DNA of 64,000 nucleotides from Microbacterium sp. VKM Ac-2923 (GTDB lineage: Bacteria; Actinomycetota; Actinomycetes; Actinomycetales; Microbacteriaceae): NCBI RefSeq assembly GCF_022815605.1, contig NZ_JALGRP010000005.1, positions 62,001-126,000 on the forward strand. Reading direction: 5' to 3'. Both the position numbers and the translations under genes were made by a program. Every line of letters starts with the position of its first letter. The first letter of the stretch is position 1. The notes under the pieces are model-generated. The model made no database searches, was not told the origin of the DNA, and saw only the letters and a list, made by a program, of their open reading frames with translations. Of this stretch, positions 41,561 through 50,628 are shown piece after piece.

Positions 41561-43974
41561 GCGGCGGCCGCCGGAGAGCGCAGCCCCTCGACCACGGCCG
41601 CGGCGAGCTCTCGGGCGGCTTGCCGCGTCGAGGGCTGAAGGTCGCGGAAGGTGATGGCGCTTCCCGCGGCGATGCGCGCGTCGTACGGCATCCGGATGAC
41701 GGTGCGCACGCGCGAACGGAAGTGCGCCTCGAGCTCGCTCTCGCGCACGAGGGGCGTGCCCGGCCGGGAGTTGTTCAACACCACCACGGCGTCGCGCACC
41801 CGGGCCGAGTACCCGTTGGTCTCCAGCCAGGTGAGGGTCTCCGAGGCGAGGCGCGCCTCGTCGACCGACAGACCCGCCACGATCACGATCGTGTCGGCGA
41901 GTTCGAGGGTCGCGCCCATCACCGAGTGCACGATTCCCGTTCCGGTGTCGGTGAGGACGATCGAGTAGTAGTGCGCGGCGACGTCGGCAACCCGTCGGTA
42001 GTCGTCGTCGCTGAAGGCCTCCGACACCCGGGGATCGGCATCGGACGCCAGGACGTCCAGGCGCGTGGCGTCACGGGCGACGATCGACGAGATGTCGTTG
42101 AAGCCGGCGACCTCCTCGTGCGCACGCACGAGATCGCGGACGGTGCTGCCGTTCGGCCGGCCCACACGGTCAGCGAGCGTCCCCCGGTCGGGATTCGCGT
42201 CGACCGCGATGATGCGGTCGTCGCGGGCGTCGGCGAGGGCCATGCCCAGAAGAGAGGTGACGGTCGTCTTGCCGACACCTCCCTTGCGAGACAGCACCGG
42301 CACGAAGCGCGCGCCGCCGGACAGGGGCGCGGCGATGCGATGGTCGAGCTCTTTGCGCTGGCGGGCTCGACGACCGTCACCGAGATTGATGCGGTGGCGG
42401 GAAACGGAATAGACCAACTGCTGCCAGAGTCCTTCGGGCTCGGGCTTGGAGATCTGCCGCGGGTCGAGAAGGCGGTCGGCGGTGAGGAGGTCGGAGCTTT
42501 CGCGCGCGTCGTCGATCTGACCGATGCGCTTCGACGTCAGCGTGACGTCGGGTGCGGGGGTGCGGACGCGTTCCATCGCGTGCGCACGGTCGACGCGCGC
42601 CGCCTCGTCTGCGGCTCGCGCCGCATCGTCGGCCTGGTGCACGCCGCGGCGCGTCAGAGGAATGGTGCCGATCGCTCCCGTCGCGGCGCGCTCGGCGCGC
42701 GTGGTCGGTACCGGTCCGGAGGCGGGGGTCACGTCCGTCGCGGGAACGGGACCGGTCACGGGAGCCGTCGACGGCTCGGCGGATCCGACCGGCGGAGCAG
42801 CCTCAGGCACGGGACCGTTCGGCTCCGGCACAACGGATGCCACGCCCGACGCCTCGGTCGTGCCCTCGGTCCCATTCGCCTCGGTGCGGTCGTCGTGCTC
42901 GTCCGTGGATGCCACGTCGTCCTCCTTCGGGGCAGTGTCCGGCTCGATCGCGCTCTCGCGCTCGACCTCTACGGACACGCGGTCGTCTGCGCGGTCGTCG
43001 AACGACGGCGTCGTCGGGGCCCCGGCGTCGCTCGCCTCCATACGGTCCTGGGCCGGGGCCGGAACCCACGGCGCGTGGGTGAGCGCGGTGTCCGCACCGT
43101 CGCCAGCCCGAGGCGGGACGGCTCCCGCGGAGCCTTCGGGGGCGTTCGCCGCGCCCGACGCGTCGCCTGCGGCGCCGGTGCGGTCGAGGTTCGCGGCGTC
43201 GAAACTCGCGAGCTCGGCCCGATCCGCGTCCGCATGGCCATCGGCCGCGGCGTTCTCGTCGGCATTCACGGCCTCGTCGACGTCGCCGTCGGCATCCGCG
43301 ACCGCGTCGACGTCGGTGTCGGCATCCGCGATCGCCTCGACATCGGCATCCGCCGTCACCTCGGTGTCGGCACCCGCGACGGTGTCCGCCGTCACCTCGG
43401 TGTCGGCATCCGCGACGGTGTCCGCTGCGTCCGGGAAATCGGCGTCATCGACGAGTTCGAGGTCGTCGATCGGCTCGGCGGCATCGGCTTCGACCAGCTC
43501 GACGGCTTCGACGATCCCCGCGTCGCGCAGGTCCGCGTCCCTGTCGCCGGTCGCCTCTTCGGGCTCGTACCGGTGCTCGATGATCACGTCATCCACGACG
43601 TCGGCATCCCGCACGTCGTGGTGCGCGCCATCCGACGACGATGCGTCGTCGTGTGCGTCGTCATGGGGTTCGAGGATGATGTCGCCGGTGGGCAGCATCT
43701 CGACGTGGGGAGTGTGGGCGATCTCACCCGAGGCGTCGGGGCGACGGTCGTGGGGGGCGTCGAGGAGAGGCGGGTCACCATCGACGGGGATCTCGTCGTC
43801 GATCACGTCGTCATCGTCGACGTCGTCATCCGTGGCCACGGGCAGGTCGACGTTGACCTGAGCGATGTGTCCGCCGAGGATCGTGATGCTGGCGGTGTCG
43901 AGGTTCCCGCTCTCGTCGAGAACGCCGTGCTCCGCGTTCTCGTCGGGGTTCGCGTCGGTGCGGTCGGGGGTCAC
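41557..43974 (-). CDS. MinD/ParA-like ATPase with long acidic N-terminal region
   Basis: An 805-residue protein. About the first 430 residues are low-complexity and rich in Asp, Glu, Ala, Thr and Val, including near-repeats of ADTEVTAD and [11 protein letters not shown] Thr/Pro/Ala-rich linker follows. The C-terminal ~260 residues form a deviant-Walker P-loop ATPase ([14 protein letters not shown] near 560, [19 protein letters not shown]). This resembles the EspI-like or plant-type MinD proteins of actinobacteria. GTG 43974 is preferred because GGAG lies seven bases upstream; a TTG at 43986 is in frame. It is coupled to def. Role unknown. Confidence 0.8.
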   Translation of the reverse strand: MTPDRTDANPDENAEHGVLDESGNLDTASITILGGHIAQVNVDLPVATDDDVDDDDVIDDEIPVDGDPPLLDAPHDRRPDASGEIAHTPHVEMLPTGDIILEPHDDAHDDASSSDGAHHDVRDADVVDDVIIEHRYEPEEATGDRDADLRDAGIVEAVELVEADAAEPIDDLELVDDADFPDAADTVADADTEVTADTVAGADTEVTADADVEAIADADTDVDAVADADGDVDEAVNADENAAADGHADADRAELASFDAANLDRTGAAGDASGAANAPEGSAGAVPPRAGDGADTALTHAPWVPAPAQDRMEASDAGAPTTPSFDDRADDRVSVEVERESAIEPDTAPKEDDVASTDEHDDRTEANGTEGTTEASGVASVVPEPNGPVPEAAPPVGSAEPSTAPVTGPVPATDVTPASGPVPTTRAERAATGAIGTIPLTRRGVHQADDAARAADEAARVDRAHAMERVRTPAPDVTLTSKRIGQIDDARESSDLLTADRLLDPRQISKPEPEGLWQQLVYSVSRHRINLGDGRRARQRKELDHRIAAPLSGGARFVPVLSRKGGVGKTTVTSLLGMALADARDDRIIAVDANPDRGTLADRVGRPNGSTVRDLVRAHEEVAGFNDISSIVARDATRLDVLASDADPRVSEAFSDDDYRRVADVAAHYYSIVLTDTGTGIVHSVMGATLELADTIVIVAGLSVDEARLASETLTWLETNGYSARVRDAVVVLNNSRPGTPLVRESELEAHFRSRVRTVIRMPYDARIAAGSAITFRDLQPSTRQAARELAAAVVEGLRSPAAAA

Positions 43975-43993
43975 TGCAGTCTCCAAACGGGAA

Positions 43994-44015
43994 GAGGGCG
44001 CGAAAGCGCCCCCTC
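43994..44015 (-). terminator. Hairpin between pyc and the MinD-like gene
   Basis: A GGGCGC/GCGCCC stem with a GAAA/TTTC loop and flanking GAG/CTC pairs (two bulged C) lies six bases past the pyc stop. It also falls within the leader predicted for the next gene, so it may attenuate rather than end transcription. Confidence 0.45.
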
Positions 44016-44017
44016 CC

Positions 44018-44023
44018 AGGCTA
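44018..44023 (-). promoter_or_regulatory. MinD-like gene -10 fused to the pyc stop codon
   Basis: TAGCCT on the minus strand; its TAG (44021-44023) is the pyc stop codon. The predicted leader is about 37 bases. Confidence 0.45.
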
Positions 44024-47000
44024 CTGCGCCGGGCGGATCACCAGCAAAAGGTCTCCCGCTTCGACCTGCTGTGTGCTAGCGATCGCGACACGCTCGACGA
44101 CGCCCTCGACGGGCGAGGCGATCGCCGCCTCCATCTTCATGGCCTCGATGGAGGCGACCGCCTGGCCCGCGATCACGCGGTCGCCCGGGGCGGCTTTGAG
44201 CGTGACCACGCCGGAGAACGGTGCGGCGACCTGGCCGGGCTTGGAGGTGTCGGCCTTCTCGGCCTGGCGCGCCTCGACGTCGATCGAGCGGTCGCGCACG
44301 AACACCGGGCGCAGCTGACCGTTCAGCGTCGTCATGACCGTCCGCATGCCCTTGTCGTCGGCGTCGCCGACAGCCTCGAGCCCGACGAACAGTTGCACGC
44401 CCCGCTCGATCTCGACGACGTGCTCTCCGCCGGCACGCAACCCGTAGAGGTAGTCGGCGGTGTCGAGCACGCTGAGGTCGCCGAAGTTCGCCCGCACCTC
44501 CTCGAAGGTGCGGGTCGGACCGGGGAACAGCAGTCGGTTCAAACGCGCACGGCGCTCGCTCGACTCCCCCGCCAACGCCGTGGCGTCGTCATCGGTGAGG
44601 GGGGTGACGCCGGTCTTGGCATCCCGCCCCGCGAGCACCTTCGTCCGGAACGGCTCGGGCCATCCGCCGGGCAGGTCGCCGAGTTCGCCCGCCATGAACG
44701 ACACGACCGAGTCGGGCACGTCGTACTTCTCGGGGTTCTGCTCGAAATCGGCCGGGTCGGCCTTGACCGCCGCGAGGTGCAGGGCGAGGTCGCCCACGAC
44801 CTTCGACGACGGCGTCACCTTCGGGACGCGTCCGAGGATGCGATCGGCCGCGGCGTACATGTCCTCGATGAGTTCGAAGTCGTCGGCCAGCCCCAGGGCG
44901 ATCGCCTGCTGACGCAGGTTGGACAGCTGACCCCCCGGGATCTCGTGTCGGTAGACGCGGCCCGTGGGACCCGCGAGACCCGACTCGAACGGACGGTACA
45001 GATGACGCACGGCCTCCCAGTAGGGCTCGAGGTCGCTCACCGCCGACAGATCCAGACCGGTGTCGCGCTCGGTGTGCGCGAGGGCTGCCACGAGGGCGGA
45101 GAGCGACGGCTGACTGGTGGTGCCGGCCATCGGCGCTGCCGCGGCGTCCACGGCATCCGCCCCCGCCGCGGCCGCGGCCAGCAGCGTGGCGAGCTGCCCG
45201 CCGGCGGTGTCGTGCGTGTGGACGTGCACCGGAAGGTCGAAGCGCTCTCGCAGGGCAGCGACCAGTCGCGCCGCGGCGGTGGGGCGCAAAAGCCCCGCCA
45301 TGTCTTTGATCGCGAGCACGTGCGCGCCCGCGTCGACGATCTGCTCGGCCAGGCGCAGGTAGTAGTCGAGCGTGTACAGGTTCTCGGCCGGGTCGAGCAG
45401 GTCGCCCGTGTAGCAGACCGCCACCTCGGCGATCGCCGTGCCCGTCTCGAGCACCGCATCGATCGCCGGGCGCATCTGCGACACGTCGTTGAGCGCGTCG
45501 AAGATGCGGAAGATGTCGACCCCGGATGCCGCGGCCTCGCGCACGAACGCGTCGGTGACCTCGGTGGGGTACGGCGTGTAACCGACCGTGTTGCGTCCAC
45601 GCAACAGCATCTGGATCGCGATGTTCGGGAGGGCCTCGCGCAGGGCGTCGAGGCGCTCCCACGGGTCTTCGCCGAGGAAGCGCAGCGCGACGTCGTAGGT
45701 CGCCCCGCCCCATGCCTCGACCGAGAGCAGGCCCGGGGCCAGTCGAGCGACGTGCGGGGCGACGCGCACGAGGTCGCGGGTGCGCACGCGAGTGGCGAGG
45801 AGGGACTGGTGCGCATCGCGGAAGGTCGTCTCGGTGACGGCCAGGGCGGTCTGCTCGCGCAGAGCCCGGGCGAAGCCGGCCGGACCGAGCTGCTGGAGTC
45901 GCTGACGCGAACCCGCGGGGGCGCTCGCCGCGAGGTCGAGCCGCGGGAGCTTGGAGCCGGGGTCGATGGAGAGGGGGTTCTCTCCGTTCGGGCGGTTCAC
46001 CGTGGTGTCGACGAGCCACGACAGCACCTTGGTGCCGCGGTCCTTCGACTCCCGGCCCCGCAGCAGTTCGGGACGCTCGTCGATGAAAGAGGTGCTGAGG
46101 TCACCCGCGACGAACGCCGGGTCGTCGAGCACGGCCTGCAGGAACGGGATATTGGTCGACACTCCGCGGATGCGGAACTCGGCCAGAGCGCGGCGGGCGC
46201 GGGCGACCGCCGCGGGGAAGTCCCGACCCCGGCACGACAGCTTCGACAGCATCGAGTCGAAGTGCGGGCTCACCTGGGATCCCGCGGCGGTGGTGCCGCC
46301 GTCGAGACGGATGCCGGCACCGCCCGGCGAGCGGTAGGTGGTGATCTTGCCGGTGTCCGGGCGGAAGCCCTGCGTGGGGTCCTCGGTGGTGATGCGGCAC
46401 TGCAGGGCCGCGCCGCGCAAGTGGATGTCCCCCTGCTGCAGGTGCAGCTCGGCGAGCGTCTGGCCCGCCGCGATGCGCATCTGCGATTGCACGAGGTCGA
46501 CGTCGGTGACCTCTTCGGTCACGGTGTGCTCGACCTGGATGCGCGGGTTCATCTCGATGAAGACGACCTCGCCGGTGCGGGGTCCCGCGGTCTCGAGGAG
46601 GAACTCGACCGTGCCGGCGTTCTGGTAGCCGATCGATCGCGCGAAGGCGACCGCGTACCGGTAGAGATCCTGACGCACCGCGTCGTCGAGGTTCGGCGCC
46701 GGCGCGATCTCGATGACCTTCTGATGACGGCGCTGCACGGAGCAGTCCCGCTCGAACAGATGGACCGTCTCGCCCGCGGCATCCGCGAGGATCTGCACCT
46801 CGACGTGGCGGGGGCGCTGCACGGCCTGCTCGAGGAACATGCGCGGGTCGCCGAAGGCGCTCTGAGCCTCGCGCATCGCCTCGGCGAGGGCCGGAGCCAG
46901 CTGGCCCTTCGCCTCGACGCGCCGCATGCCGCGTCCGCCGCCCCCGGCCACGGCCTTCGCGAAGAGCGGGAAGCCGATGTCGTCGGCCTGCGCGAGGAGC

Positions 47001-47428
47001 GCGTCGACGTCGTCGGACGCGGGGGTGGATCGCAGGACCGGGACACCGGCGGAGATGGCGTGCTCCTTCGCCGTGACCTTGTTGCCCGCCATCGACAGCA
47101 CCTCGGCCGGCGGACCGATGAAGGTGATGCCGTGGGCGGCCGCCTTCTCGGCGAGCTCCGGATTCTCGGAGAGGAAGCCGTACCCCGGGTAGATGGCATC
47201 CGCTCCGCACTCGCGCGCGACGCGGATGATCTCGTCGACGTCGAGGTAGGCCCGCACGGGGTGTCCGCGCTCACCGATCTGATAGGCCTCGTCGGCCTTC
47301 AACCGGTGCAGCGACGCACGGTCCTCGTACGGGTAGACCGCGACGGTGCGGGCTCCGACCTCGTAGGCGGCGCGGAACGCTCGGATGGCGATCTCGCCGC
47401 GGTTGGCGACCAGGATCTTCGAAAACAT
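44021..47428 (-). CDS. pyc: Pyruvate carboxylase
   Basis: Anaplerotic enzyme making oxaloacetate from pyruvate, bicarbonate and ATP. The 1135 residues form the complete single-chain type. A biotin carboxylase domain covers about 1-450 (KILVANRGEIA, AVAGGGGRGM, EMNPRIQVEHTVTE). The carboxyltransferase domain covers about 530-800 (ATYDVALRFLGEDPWERL, HTHDTAG). The C-terminal biotinyl domain has EAMKM, with the biotin lysine near 1098. GAGGTG precedes ATG 47428. It diverges from parA. Confidence 0.96.
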   Translation of the reverse strand: MFSKILVANRGEIAIRAFRAAYEVGARTVAVYPYEDRASLHRLKADEAYQIGERGHPVRAYLDVDEIIRVARECGADAIYPGYGFLSENPELAEKAAAHGITFIGPPAEVLSMAGNKVTAKEHAISAGVPVLRSTPASDDVDALLAQADDIGFPLFAKAVAGGGGRGMRRVEAKGQLAPALAEAMREAQSAFGDPRMFLEQAVQRPRHVEVQILADAAGETVHLFERDCSVQRRHQKVIEIAPAPNLDDAVRQDLYRYAVAFARSIGYQNAGTVEFLLETAGPRTGEVVFIEMNPRIQVEHTVTEEVTDVDLVQSQMRIAAGQTLAELHLQQGDIHLRGAALQCRITTEDPTQGFRPDTGKITTYRSPGGAGIRLDGGTTAAGSQVSPHFDSMLSKLSCRGRDFPAAVARARRALAEFRIRGVSTNIPFLQAVLDDPAFVAGDLSTSFIDERPELLRGRESKDRGTKVLSWLVDTTVNRPNGENPLSIDPGSKLPRLDLAASAPAGSRQRLQQLGPAGFARALREQTALAVTETTFRDAHQSLLATRVRTRDLVRVAPHVARLAPGLLSVEAWGGATYDVALRFLGEDPWERLDALREALPNIAIQMLLRGRNTVGYTPYPTEVTDAFVREAAASGVDIFRIFDALNDVSQMRPAIDAVLETGTAIAEVAVCYTGDLLDPAENLYTLDYYLRLAEQIVDAGAHVLAIKDMAGLLRPTAAARLVAALRERFDLPVHVHTHDTAGGQLATLLAAAAAGADAVDAAAAPMAGTTSQPSLSALVAALAHTERDTGLDLSAVSDLEPYWEAVRHLYRPFESGLAGPTGRVYRHEIPGGQLSNLRQQAIALGLADDFELIEDMYAAADRILGRVPKVTPSSKVVGDLALHLAAVKADPADFEQNPEKYDVPDSVVSFMAGELGDLPGGWPEPFRTKVLAGRDAKTGVTPLTDDDATALAGESSERRARLNRLLFPGPTRTFEEVRANFGDLSVLDTADYLYGLRAGGEHVVEIERGVQLFVGLEAVGDADDKGMRTVMTTLNGQLRPVFVRDRSIDVEARQAEKADTSKPGQVAAPFSGVVTLKAAPGDRVIAGQAVASIEAMKMEAAIASPVEGVVERVAIASTQQVEAGDLLLVIRPAQ

Positions 47429-47468
47429 GCGCACCTCACGTCGATCTGGCGGGGCTGAATGTGCTCAC

Positions 47469-47474
47469 AGCCTA
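47469..47474 (-). promoter_or_regulatory. -10 element of pyc
   Basis: TAGGCT on the minus strand gives a ~35-base leader with a Shine-Dalgarno site. It lies back to back with the parA -10. Confidence 0.5.
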
Positions 47475-47482
47475 GGGGAAGG

Positions 47483-47488
47483 TAACGT
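47483..47488 (+). promoter_or_regulatory. Leaderless -10 of parA
   Basis: TAACGT with an eight-base gap to GTG 47497; no Shine-Dalgarno sequence. Confidence 0.5.
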
Positions 47489-47496
47489 GGACTCTT

Positions 47497-48309
47497 GTGC
47501 ACGTACTCTCCGTCAGCTCTCTCAAAGGCGGGGTCGGCAAGACGACCGTGACACTCGGGCTGGCTTCCGCAGCCTTCGCACGTGGCGTTCGCACTCTCGT
47601 CGTCGACCTCGACCCGCAATCCGACGTGTCGACCGGCATGGACATCTCGGTCGCCGGCCGCCTCAACATCGCCGATGTCCTGGCGAACCCCAAAGAGAAG
47701 GTCGTCCGTCAGGCGATCACGTCCAGCGGGTGGGCCAAGGTGCATCCGGGCACCATCGACGTGCTGATCGGCAGTCCGTCGGCCATCAACTTCGACGGCC
47801 CGCACCCCAGCGTTCGCGACGTCTGGAAGCTCGAGGAGGCCCTGGCCACCATCGAGAGCGAGTACGACCTCGTGCTCATCGACTGCGCCCCCTCGCTGAA
47901 CGCCCTCACGCGCACCGCCTGGGCCGCGAGCGACCGCGTCGTCGTGGTCACCGAGCCGGGGCTGTTCTCCGTCGCGGCCGCCGACCGCGCCCTCCGCGCC
48001 ATCGAGGAGATCCGACGCGGTCTGTCCCCGCGCCTGCAGCCGCTCGGCGTCGTGGTCAACCGCGTGCGCCCGCAGTCGATCGAGCACCAGTTCCGCATCA
48101 AAGAGCTGCGCGACATGTTCGGTCCCCTGGTCTTGAACCCGCAGCTGCCCGAGCGCACCTCGCTCCAGCAGGCGCAGGGCGCCGCCAAGCCGCTGCACGT
48201 GTGGCCCGGAGACTCCGCGCAGGAGCTCGCCGCCGATTTCGACGCGCTCCTCGACCGGATCGTCCGCACCGGCCGCATCCCCGTGGCCAACGAGGCACCG
48301 CAGGTCTGA
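47497..48309 (+). CDS. ParA family ATPase without adjacent parB
   Basis: A 270-residue Walker-type cargo-positioning ATPase. The deviant P-loop KGGVGKTT (10-17), switch DLDPQSDVSTGM (about 38-49) and DCAPSLNALT (about 129-138) are intact. It lacks an N-terminal DNA-binding domain and no parB or scpAB gene is next to it, so it is probably not the chromosome-partitioning ParA. A PldP-like division-positioning role is possible. It sits between pyc and the ResR-like regulator. Confidence 0.88.
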   Translation: MHVLSVSSLKGGVGKTTVTLGLASAAFARGVRTLVVDLDPQSDVSTGMDISVAGRLNIADVLANPKEKVVRQAITSSGWAKVHPGTIDVLIGSPSAINFDGPHPSVRDVWKLEEALATIESEYDLVLIDCAPSLNALTRTAWAASDRVVVVTEPGLFSVAAADRALRAIEEIRRGLSPRLQPLGVVVNRVRPQSIEHQFRIKELRDMFGPLVLNPQLPERTSLQQAQGAAKPLHVWPGDSAQELAADFDALLDRIVRTGRIPVANEAPQV

Positions 48310-48491
48310 GGCCCGCTCCCCCGCCCGGCGGCCCTCACCGGCTGTCATCGGGCCTCGCCGGTCGTCGGCCGGCAGTCGTCGTGCGCGGCCTTCCTCGCCA
48401 TGTCGACCGGGTGCGGAGCCGCTCGACGACGCTCGCGACGACCGCGAGAACCAGCGTCCGTCGAAAGAGACACGTCCTTGAGATGGACGAA

Positions 48492-48521
48492 GAACCCCGG
48501 ATGCCGCGGCATCCCAGGTTC
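48492..48521. terminator. Bidirectional terminator built on GGATGCC/GGCATCC
   Basis: GAACC-N2-GGATGCC and GGCATCC-N2-GGTTC form an inverted repeat with a two-base centre. It serves the minus-strand regulator gene (followed by TTCTTC) and perhaps parA. The remaining 48310-48491 gap shows no gene. Confidence 0.6.
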
Positions 48522-48541
48522 GAATAGATCGCGGGCGGGCG

Positions 48542-49087
48542 TCAGGCGGTGCGGGCGGCGCGACGCGCGGCGAGTTCGTCGACGGCGTCGGGCTGAGCGG
48601 TCTCGAAGTCCACGAGCGTGGACTCGACCTCGCGCAGCACCTTGCCGACGGCGATGCCGAACACGCCCTGGCCCCGGCTGACGAGGTCGATGACCTCATC
48701 GTTCGAGGTGCACAGGTACACGGACGCCCCGTCGCTCATCAGTGTCGTGCCCGCCAGATCCCGGATGCCGGCCACGCGCAGCTGCTCGACCGCCGTGCGG
48801 ATCTGCTGGAGGGAGATACCGGTGTCGAGCAGGCGCTTGACGAGCTTGAGCACGAGGATGTCGCGGAACCCGTAGAGACGCTGCGAACCCGAACCGCTCG
48901 CACCGCGGACGGTCGGCACGACCAGTTCGGTGCGTGCCCAGTAGTCGAGCTGGCGGTACGTGATGCCCGCCGCGCGCGCGGCGACAGCCCCGCGATAACC
49001 GGTGTCGTCGTCCATCTCGGGCAGGCCGTCGGTGAAGAGGAGATCAGCGGCGAACCGGGGTTCACCGAGTGCGTCGCCAGCGTTCAT
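48542..49087 (-). CDS. MerR family regulator (Rv1830/ResR-like)
   Basis: A 181-residue regulator with an N-terminal winged helix-turn-helix (GYRGAVAARAAGITYRQLDY, about 36-55, then WARTELVVPTVR). A coiled-coil dimer region and a C-terminal domain without metal-binding Cys follow. The GITYRQLDYWART stretch is characteristic of the Rv1830 group, which influences growth and division in mycobacteria. AGGAGG precedes ATG 49087. Order with the FtsR-like and GarA genes matches M. tuberculosis Rv1827-Rv1830, except that the bifunctional nuclease gene is missing. Confidence 0.88.
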   Translation of the reverse strand: MNAGDALGEPRFAADLLFTDGLPEMDDDTGYRGAVAARAAGITYRQLDYWARTELVVPTVRGASGSGSQRLYGFRDILVLKLVKRLLDTGISLQQIRTAVEQLRVAGIRDLAGTTLMSDGASVYLCTSNDEVIDLVSRGQGVFGIAVGKVLREVESTLVDFETAQPDAVDELAARRAARTA

Positions 49088-49183
49088 GCTCGCGTCCCTC
49101 CTCAACGGCTCGATGTTTCCACGCTAGATCAGCGAGGGTCCCCCGGCAATGACATCCGCTCCGGGGGCCGCGGCGTGTCGCGC

Positions 49184-49870
49184 TCAGGACAGCATCCGCT
49201 CCAGCGCGTCGCGGACGAACATCGCGCGCACCTCGTCGAGACGCCGCGCGAGCTCGGGGGCTAGTTCGTTCGCTCGCGCCCGCGACGGCGCGTCGGGACG
49301 ACGCAGCAGCGCCGACAGGGCCGACTCGATCAACGACACTTCGCGGTCGGCGCTCTGGCGGAGTGCACGCACGTGGCGCGGTTCGATGCCGTGGCGATCG
49401 AGGGCGACAAGGGCGCGCAGCAGCGCCACCGTCTGCTCGGGGTGGCTCTCGGCGGCGGCGATGACACCCGTGCGGACGGCGTCATTGAGCAACTGGGGCC
49501 CGGCTCCCGCGGCGGCGAGCAACTCGTCGCGGCGATAGCGGCGCGGGGCGCTGGTCATCGACGGCATCGACGTGGGCGGCGCAGGATTGCGGCCCGCATC
49601 GAGATCGGCGAGGTAGTCGCGGATGACGACGAGCGGAAGGTAGTGATCGCGCTGCAACGTCAGAGCCAGGCGCAGACGTTCGAGGTCGGCGGGCGAGAAC
49701 TTGCGGTAGCCCGACTCGGTGCGCGTGGGAGAGACGATGCCCTGCACCTCGAGGAAGCGGAGCTTGCTGGAGGTGAGGGCGGGGAAGTCCGGCGTCAGAC
49801 GCGCCAGGACCTGCCCGATGCTGAGCAGCCCCGCAGCCGTCTGACGACCACGGGACGGGGCTGCCGCCAT
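49184..49870 (-). CDS. MerR family regulator (FtsR/Rv1828-like)
   Basis: A 228-residue regulator. The helix-turn-helix region reads LSIGQVLARLTPDFPALTSS then KLRFLEVQGIV (about 16-45), and ESGYRKFSPADLERL continues the wing, closely following the Rv1828 pattern. Corynebacterial FtsR activates ftsZ, and this window's ftsZ promoter has candidate dyads. ATG 49870 shares one base with the garA stop (TGATG). Confidence 0.88.
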   Translation of the reverse strand: MAAAPSRGRQTAAGLLSIGQVLARLTPDFPALTSSKLRFLEVQGIVSPTRTESGYRKFSPADLERLRLALTLQRDHYLPLVVIRDYLADLDAGRNPAPPTSMPSMTSAPRRYRRDELLAAAGAGPQLLNDAVRTGVIAAAESHPEQTVALLRALVALDRHGIEPRHVRALRQSADREVSLIESALSALLRRPDAPSRARANELAPELARRLDEVRAMFVRDALERMLS

Positions 49871-50358
49871 CAGTGCTCTGCCGGGGTGGGCAGATCGACG
49901 GGCGAACCGAAGAAGTTCAGACGGAACTTGCCGATGCGCACCTCGGAGCCGTTCACGAGCGCAGCGCGGTCGACGCGCTCGCCGTTGACGTAGCTGCCGT
50001 TGAGCGAGCGCTGGTCGACGATCTCGAACGTCGTTCCGGCGCGGGTGATCTCGGCGTGCCGACGCGACACGGTGACGTCGTCGAAGAACAGATCGGCCTC
50101 GGGATGACGGCCGACGGTGGTGACGTCGGTGTCGAGCAGATACCGGGCGCCGGTCGTCGGGCCGGAACGCACCACGAGCAGCGCGGCTCCCGACGGAAGA
50201 GCGTCGATGGCCTCGAGCTCGGCCTCGGTGAGGTCGGCACCGAAGGGCACGAACGACAGATCGGCATCGTGAGTCTGGGTCGTGTCATGCGGACGTGCGG
50301 CGTCGGCTTCGCCCGCACGCCGGATGTCGTCTCGCTCGAATCGGCTGGTCTCGTCCAC
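49870..50358 (-). CDS. FHA domain protein (GarA/OdhI-like)
   Basis: A 162-residue phosphopeptide-binding protein; relatives inhibit 2-oxoglutarate dehydrogenase and activate glutamate synthesis. The FHA domain (about 72-145) has TVGRHPEADLFFDDVTVSRRHAE, SLNGSYVN and IGKFRLNFF. The usual N-terminal phospho-threonine motif ETTSVF is not recognisable; the corresponding region reads DADLSFVPFGADL. GAGAAGGAG precedes GTG 50358. Confidence 0.88.
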   Translation of the reverse strand: MDETSRFERDDIRRAGEADAARPHDTTQTHDADLSFVPFGADLTEAELEAIDALPSGAALLVVRSGPTTGARYLLDTDVTTVGRHPEADLFFDDVTVSRRHAEITRAGTTFEIVDQRSLNGSYVNGERVDRAALVNGSEVRIGKFRLNFFGSPVDLPTPAEH

Positions 50359-50616
50359 GGCTTCTCCTTCTCATTCACCCTAACCGACCGGATCGCGCCG
50401 GATGGGCGACCGGCCTCGAGCAGGCCAGGGTGATGCGTGATGTGTCTTCGTCCGTCGAGACCGGCACCGCGGTTCGGGGCGCGACGCGGACGACGAGACT
50501 CTCGAACCTACCGATACGAGGTCGCCCCTGTCGAGTCCGGAGGACGCGCGGAACGGGGCGTGCGCACCGCGCCGTCGCCCCCGCCGACTCCCAGGTCTCT
50601 CGTCGGACACCGTAAC

Positions 50617-50622
50617 TAGGGT
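50617..50622 (+). promoter_or_regulatory. Leaderless -10 of the CopC gene
   Basis: TAGGGT with a six-base gap to ATG 50629. The rest of the 270-base divergent gap (50359-50616) shows no assigned element. Confidence 0.55.
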
Positions 50623-50628
50623 CGGACC

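Noticed and set aside
41620..44079. Open frame of 819 codons on the plus strand opposite the MinD-like gene
   Set aside because: The composition mirrors the Asp-rich repeats of the real gene, no ribosome site precedes it, and it overlaps the gene entirely.
43865..47458. Open frame of 1197 codons on the plus strand opposite pyc
   Set aside because: It is an antisense shadow caused by high GC at third positions. The minus strand encodes a complete pyruvate carboxylase and the plus frame resembles no protein family.
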